A DNA stretch of 5,782 bases, taken from contig JAFGWD010000294.1 in the NCBI GenBank assembly GCA_016937315.1, positions 1 through 5,782 of the forward strand, in the 5' to 3' direction. Of the stretch, positions 4,721-5,782 are shown piece after piece. Each line of letters starts with the position of its first letter. Position 1 is the first letter of the stretch. The position numbers and the translations under genes are program-made. The notes beneath the pieces were generated by a model that was not told the DNA's origin, searched no databases, and saw only the letters and a program-made list of their open reading frames with translations. Source of the stretch: Rhodospirillaceae bacterium. GTDB taxonomy: Bacteria > Pseudomonadota > Alphaproteobacteria > Rhodospirillales > Rhodospirillaceae.

Positions 4721-5782
4721 ATGGCACGCCGTGCCAAACCAAAACCCAAAACCCGGAAAACCACACGAACCCCAGCAAAGCCCGCATCACCCAATCTGCG
4801 GCGAGTCCTGGTTCGCTGGGGATTGGCGGTTTGCGTCTGGTGCGGTATCGCCCTAACGGGATATCTGGTTTTTTGCGCGTATGGCCTGCCGGATGTCGAT
4901 GCCGCAGCCCGCGAACCGCGCCGCCCTGCCCTAGTGGTCGAAGCCGCCAATGGCCGCGTTCTCGCCAGTTATGGTGATTTGCATGGCGGCTATGTTCGAT
5001 TCGACGCCATTTCCCCTTATTTGGTACAAGCCCTGTTAGCAACCGAGGACCGATCTTTTTACAGTCACTTCGGTGTCGCCCCACTATCGGTGGCCCGTGC
5101 TGTTTGGATCAACCTGCGAGCGGGCGGCGTACGCCAAGGGGCCAGCACCATCACCCAACAGGTGGCAAAAAATCTGTTCTTGTCACGAGACCGGACGCTC
5201 CACCGCAAAGTCCAGGAATTGCTTTTATCCTTCTGGTTGGAAGCCAAATTCACCAAAAACCAGATCCTCGCTTTATACTTCAATCGGGTTTATTTCGGTG
5301 GCGGAACATATGGCGTCGAAGCAGCGTCCCAACGATTTTATGGGCGCTCCGCCAAGACCATCAGCCTGTATCAAGCCGCCGTCCTGGTGGGATCACTAAA
5401 GGCACCCTCGCGTTATAATCCACTCTCCTCACCCGAAGCCTCGAATCATCGGGCGCGACAGGTCATTCGCAATATGGTTGCCGCAGGCTACTTAAGCGAG
5501 GACCAAGTCACCCGCATTCCGCGCCAGTATGCCGTTGGTGCCTCCGCTGGGGATCGCTCCCGATTTTTCACTGATTGGATTTTGGATGTGGTGGGTGATC
5601 GCCTTGGCGCAGCGGATCGCGATGTTTGGGTCCGCTCCACCCTGGACCCCCACGCGCAACGCATTGCAGAAGAAGCCTTATCCGCACATCTTGACCGCGA
5701 TGGAGCAAAACACAATGTCGGCAACGGCGCCGTCGTGGTCTTGGACCGATCCGGCGCGGTCCGCGCCATGGTCGGCGGCCGA
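4721..5782 (+). CDS. Class A penicillin-binding protein (PBP1 type), N-terminal part
   Basis: This is a bifunctional peptidoglycan synthase, cut by the window end after 354 residues and still in frame. Family members polymerise lipid II into glycan strands and crosslink them in the periplasm. A basic, proline-rich cytoplasmic tail (1-28) leads to one membrane anchor (about 29-52), so the rest faces the periplasm. The glycosyltransferase (GT51) domain is complete: motif 1 EDRSFYSHFG with catalytic E109, motif 2 GASTITQQVAKN (140-151), motif 3 RKVQE with second glutamate E166, motif 4 starting at K179 with YFNRVYFGGGTYG (186-198), and motif 5 KAPSRYNP (227-234). The last residues, GAVVVLDRSGAVRAMVGG, match the usual entry to the transpeptidase domain, whose active-site SxxK lies beyond the window. 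The start has a good ribosome site, and a 15-base palindrome overlaps it. It is divergent from the small DNA-binding protein. Class A is secure; the subtype (1A, 1B or 1C) cannot be decided from this part. Confidence 0.93.
   Translation, partial: MARRAKPKPKTRKTTRTPAKPASPNLRRVLVRWGLAVCVWCGIALTGYLVFCAYGLPDVDAAAREPRRPALVVEAANGRVLASYGDLHGGYVRFDAISPYLVQALLATEDRSFYSHFGVAPLSVARAVWINLRAGGVRQGASTITQQVAKNLFLSRDRTLHRKVQELLLSFWLEAKFTKNQILALYFNRVYFGGGTYGVEAASQRFYGRSAKTISLYQAAVLVGSLKAPSRYNPLSSPEASNHRARQVIRNMVAAGYLSEDQVTRIPRQYAVGASAGDRSRFFTDWILDVVGDRLGAADRDVWVRSTLDPHAQRIAEEALSAHLDRDGAKHNVGNGAVVVLDRSGAVRAMVGGR
4722..4736. promoter_or_regulatory. 15-base palindrome on the penicillin-binding protein start codon, candidate operator
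   Basis: TGGCACG (4722-4728) and CGTGCCA (4730-4736) are perfect inverted repeats around a single C. They overlap the ATG at 4721-4723. A one-base centre suits a dimeric DNA-binding protein better than an RNA hairpin, although a 6-bp stem with a GCC loop could form in mRNA and hide the start codon. The ribbon-helix-helix-like protein encoded next door is a possible binder. Chance symmetry from coding sequence cannot be excluded. Confidence 0.4.

Noticed and set aside
4437..4856. Plus-strand open frame (139 codons) over the terminator, small regulator and penicillin-binding protein start
   Set aside because: It starts inside the terminator hairpin, overlaps two better genes, and has low-complexity P/R-rich residues without a domain.
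1..5782. Mobile elements, CRISPR, tRNA, rRNA or large repeats
   Set aside because: I saw no transposase, terminal repeats, spaced direct repeats or RNA-gene signatures; the window is almost fully explained by ordinary chromosomal genes.

Overview
This window looks like chromosomal DNA of an alphaproteobacterium, most likely of the Rhodospirillales type. That placement is inferred from protein style: the GyrB N-terminal half and the 69-residue cold-shock protein read like alphaproteobacterial versions. Base composition is moderately GC-rich by eye and codon use is similar across the genes. I see no insertion sequence, tRNA, rRNA, CRISPR array or phage gene.

Layout. (1) 15-2477, plus strand: a complete gyrB with a TTG start. 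(2) 2478-2858: a 381-base gap with a GC-rich hairpin just after gyrB and the leader of the next gene. (3) 2859-4091, plus: a DEAD-box RNA helicase of the RhlE type, also best started at a TTG; its last 130 bases carry two strong hairpins. (4) 4166-4375, plus: a CspA-family cold-shock protein, 74 bases after the helicase, followed by a run of hairpins ending in a terminator that looks active in both directions. (5) 4471-4683, minus: a small ribbon-helix-helix-like DNA-binding protein, convergent with the csp gene, with its last codons inside that terminator. (6) 4721 to the window end, plus: the first 354 residues of a class A penicillin-binding protein, with the glycosyltransferase domain complete and the transpeptidase domain cut off. 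It is divergent from gene 5 and separated from it by 37 bases.

How they fit together. GyrB is housekeeping DNA topology. The helicase and cold-shock protein are a functional pair (RNA unwinding and RNA chaperoning in the cold) and may be co-transcribed. The small regulator and the penicillin-binding protein share one short divergent region, and a 15-base palindrome lies on the penicillin-binding protein start codon. Local control of that cell-wall gene by the regulator is the most interesting hypothesis here, but it is inference.

Most of the window is ordinary core genome. I do not see convincing evidence of a wholly new system. The points worth a second look are the regulator/palindrome/penicillin-binding protein arrangement, the gene end embedded in a bidirectional terminator, and the chain of hairpins around the helicase-csp junction.
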